Source of the DNA: an uncultured Bacteroidaceae bacterium
GTDB taxonomy: Bacteria; Bacteroidota; Bacteroidia; Bacteroidales; Bacteroidaceae
DNA length: 15,547 bases
Assembly: GCA_904501775.1 (NCBI GenBank)
Contig: CAJGCJ010000032.1
Span: forward strand, 1-15,547
Direction of reading: 5' to 3'
The position numbers and the translations under genes were made by a program. The first letter of the stretch is position 1. Each line of letters starts with the position of its first letter. This document shows, piece after piece, positions 13,802-15,547 of the stretch. The notes under the pieces were generated by a model. That model searched no databases, had not been told where the DNA came from, and was given only the letters and a program-made list of their open reading frames with translations.

Positions 13802-15409
13802 TTACATATTGGAGTACTGTTCCTCGCCATATTTCACCTGAAGTTCAAGAAGTATTTTTCTTAGGCTGTCGGTCAACTCTTCGTAACCATCCTGTCCATA
13901 GATATTGTTAAGTTCCATCGGGTCGGTCTCAAGGTCGAACAACTCCCAACTGCCTTCGAGTTTTCTATCAGCGTCCTCTGCCACATCGCATATCCTTATA
14001 AGTTTGTAACGTTCGGTGCGCACACCAAAATGGGGGCGTACAGAATGTTCATCCGGGAACTCATAATAATGATAGTAAAGTCCTTTTCTTCCCGAGTTCC
14101 ATTCATCACCTTTAAGCAAAGGCAGCAACGATACACCATGAATATCCTCTGGTATCTCAATACCGGCTGCCTCGAGGATAGTAGGAGCATAGTCTATATT
14201 CTGTACCAATTGGGGGATATCACCCTTTACTCCGCCCGGCAAGCGCATCAACAATGGGGTACGGAACGACTCCTCGTACATGAAACGCTTGTCGAACCAG
14301 CCATGTTCACCCATGTAGAATCCCTGATCGGATGTGTAGACAATGAGTGTATTGTCCATCAGCCCCTCTGCTTCAAGATAATCGAGAACGCGGCCTATAT
14401 TACGGTCGACTGATGCTATTACGCGAAGATAGTCGCGCATATATTGTCTGAATTTCCATTTATCGAGTTCTTCTCCTGTAGGGTTCTGCTTTTTGAACTC
14501 GGCTATCACTCTATCATAATGCGCATCCCACGCCCTCTTCTGTTCGGGATTCATGCGACTGTACATCATGCGGCCGGCTCTTTCAAGGTCGGGACGGCTG
14601 TGTATAAGACTATCCTTATCGGCAAGTTTCAAATCGTACACAAGGTCCATATCCTTGGATATTGACATGTGCTGTGTCTTTGCAGCTATTCGCCCCTCGT
14701 AATTATCGTAGAATGTAACCGGCAGTTCAAACTCCGTGTCGCTAAAGAGGTCGAAATCGCAGGTATCGGGCATCCATGTACGATGCGGTGCCTTGTGATG
14801 CAGCAACAGGCAGAAAGGCTTATCTGCACTGCGGCCATTCTCGAGCCAATCGAGAGCCAAGTCAGTAGTCACGTTTGTAGCATATCCTTCGCGCTGCACC
14901 CTTTCGCCATTACGTATAAACACGGGATTGTAATAGTCGCCTTGTCCTATAAGGATATCCCAATGGTTGAAACCGGTGGGTTCCGATGTAAGATGCCACT
15001 TTCCTATTACTGCAGTTTCGTATCCATGCGCCTGCAACAGTTTGGGATAGGTCTGTTGTGAGCCATCAAACGACGACTTATTATCGGTGAATCCGTTAGC
15101 GCTACTATGTTTGCCGGTGAGCATACAGGCGCGGCTTGGGCCGCTTATTGAGTTGGCCACGAAACTGTTTGTAAACCTCACTCCATCGGCTGCTATACGG
15201 TCGATATTCGGAGTATTTATGTAACGGCAGTCATATGCACTGATAGTCTGATACGAGTGGTCGTCACACATTATATAGAGGATGTTCATAGGTTTCTCCT
15301 CCTGTGCCTTCTCACACGATGCAAACGGCATAATTGCAACACCTGCCAACGATAGGCAAGCAATCTTTCTCACGCTTTTAAGATTGTCCCCTTTACTATA
15401 CATAATCAT
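13802..15409 (-). CDS. Ser-type sulfatase lipoprotein, S1_11-like (probable N-acetylglucosamine-6-O-sulfatase)
   Basis: Hydrolyses sulfate esters on glycans outside the cytoplasm. 535 residues. A lipoprotein signal ends at FASC (Cys32), followed by EKAQEE, an acidic stretch of the kind seen at the start of exported Bacteroides lipoproteins. The formylglycine motif is SGPSR (89-93), so Ser89 is modified; this is the Ser type, fitting the maturase next door. Metal and sulfate ligands: DD (49-50), GKWH (136-139), HHKAPH (204-209), TSDQG (D361, Q362), GEHGWFDK (367-374). The blocks MLTGKHS, GFTDN, GQGDYYNP and GVSLLPLL resemble the GlcNAc-6-sulfatase (mucin/heparin) branch. The exact substrate is inferred from memory of that branch. 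First gene of the operon; Met3 is an equally good start. Probable promoter at 15426. Confidence 0.92.
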   Translation of the reverse strand: MIMYSKGDNLKSVRKIACLSLAGVAIMPFASCEKAQEEKPMNILYIMCDDHSYQTISAYDCRYINTPNIDRIAADGVRFTNSFVANSISGPSRACMLTGKHSSANGFTDNKSSFDGSQQTYPKLLQAHGYETAVIGKWHLTSEPTGFNHWDILIGQGDYYNPVFIRNGERVQREGYATNVTTDLALDWLENGRSADKPFCLLLHHKAPHRTWMPDTCDFDLFSDTEFELPVTFYDNYEGRIAAKTQHMSISKDMDLVYDLKLADKDSLIHSRPDLERAGRMMYSRMNPEQKRAWDAHYDRVIAEFKKQNPTGEELDKWKFRQYMRDYLRVIASVDRNIGRVLDYLEAEGLMDNTLIVYTSDQGFYMGEHGWFDKRFMYEESFRTPLLMRLPGGVKGDIPQLVQNIDYAPTILEAAGIEIPEDIHGVSLLPLLKGDEWNSGRKGLYYHYYEFPDEHSVRPHFGVRTERYKLIRICDVAEDADRKLEGSWELFDLETDPMELNNIYGQDGYEELTDSLRKILLELQVKYGEEQYSNM

Positions 15410-15425
15410 ATATCTTTCGTATCTG

Positions 15426-15433
15426 CAAAAATA
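15426..15433 (-). promoter_or_regulatory. Probable -7 box for the sulfatase operon
   Basis: The minus strand reads TATTTTTG, a full match to TAnnTTTG and identical to the -7 box of the RHH-tadA promoter, 17 bases upstream of the sulfatase ATG. Transcription would begin close to 15419, giving a leader of only about 10 bases from the first ATG (about 16 from Met3). There is no clear TTTG at 19-21 bp upstream, so it may need an activator or an ECF-type sigma factor (inference). The stretch from 15434 to 15517 is otherwise A/T-rich without a gene. Confidence 0.5.
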
Positions 15434-15517
15434 TCATAATTCGTCAGAAATACACTCTTTTACAAGATATATTTTCATTAAAAAATTAAAAAAAGAGACA
15501 AACAGACAATACAATAA

Positions 15518-15547
15518 TGGAGCAGCACAGAATTCTGTGCTGCTCCA
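15518..15547. terminator. Perfect palindrome at the right edge, probable terminator of a neighbouring gene
   Basis: A 30-base perfect inverted repeat (arms TGGAGCAGCACAGAA and its complement, centre 15532/15533) that runs up to the last base and may extend further. Its G+C-rich stem is followed on the minus strand by TTATTGTATTG and later T runs, so it could end a minus-strand gene lying to the right. It would separate that gene from the sulfatase operon. Confidence 0.6.

Noticed and set aside
15518..15547. Terminal inverted repeat of an insertion sequence at the right edge
   Set aside because: It is a self-contained palindrome with a 4-base centre, not an end with a distant partner, and no transposase or target duplication is seen.

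Overview
The window looks like a chromosomal segment of a member of the Bacteroidales (Bacteroides/Prevotella/Muribaculaceae-like). The evidence is: promoters of the Bacteroidetes type (TTTG, 19-21 bp, TAnnTTTG) instead of -35/-10 boxes; A/T-rich start contexts with few Shine-Dalgarno sites; a DUF4834 protein, a short Psd and a long NagB/PIG-L fusion, all of which I associate with this order; and a sulfatase plus anaerobic-type radical-SAM sulfatase maturase operon. I see no tRNA, rRNA, CRISPR array or insertion sequence.

Left block, 1-4260 (housekeeping). Three minus-strand genes with overlapping ends (yraN, an MmcQ/YjbR-like gene, and birA running off the left edge) diverge from a short plus-strand pair (a small ribbon-helix-helix-like protein and tadA). 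tadA ends in a perfectly palindromic terminator that it shares with a convergent DUF4834 gene. Then come pssA and psd on the minus strand, two consecutive steps of phosphatidylethanolamine synthesis (serine transfer, then decarboxylation), driven from a clear promoter that diverges from dnaE.

Middle block, 4261-8667. dnaE (DNA polymerase III alpha), trxA (thioredoxin) and a small, very acidic protein of unknown role lie close together on the plus strand and end in a second perfect palindrome.

Right block, 8702-15409 (accessory glycan metabolism, minus strand). Four genes with gaps of 16-29 bp look like one operon, transcribed in the order: lipoprotein sulfatase (Ser-type), radical-SAM sulfatase-maturating enzyme, a two-domain NagB-like/PIG-L-like protein, and a GH35-like lipoprotein. 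The likely theme is use of sulfated, N-acetylglucosamine-containing host glycans: desulfation outside the cytoplasm, sulfatase activation in the cytoplasm, and amino-sugar handling in the cytoplasm.

The most notable observations are in this operon. The GH35-like gene is cut by one in-frame amber codon, with an otherwise open and family-like reading frame on both sides. The same protein lacks the GH35 catalytic glutamates and other conserved active-site residues. The NagB-like domain lacks two of the four classical catalytic residues. The last two genes are therefore unlikely to do exactly what their family names suggest.
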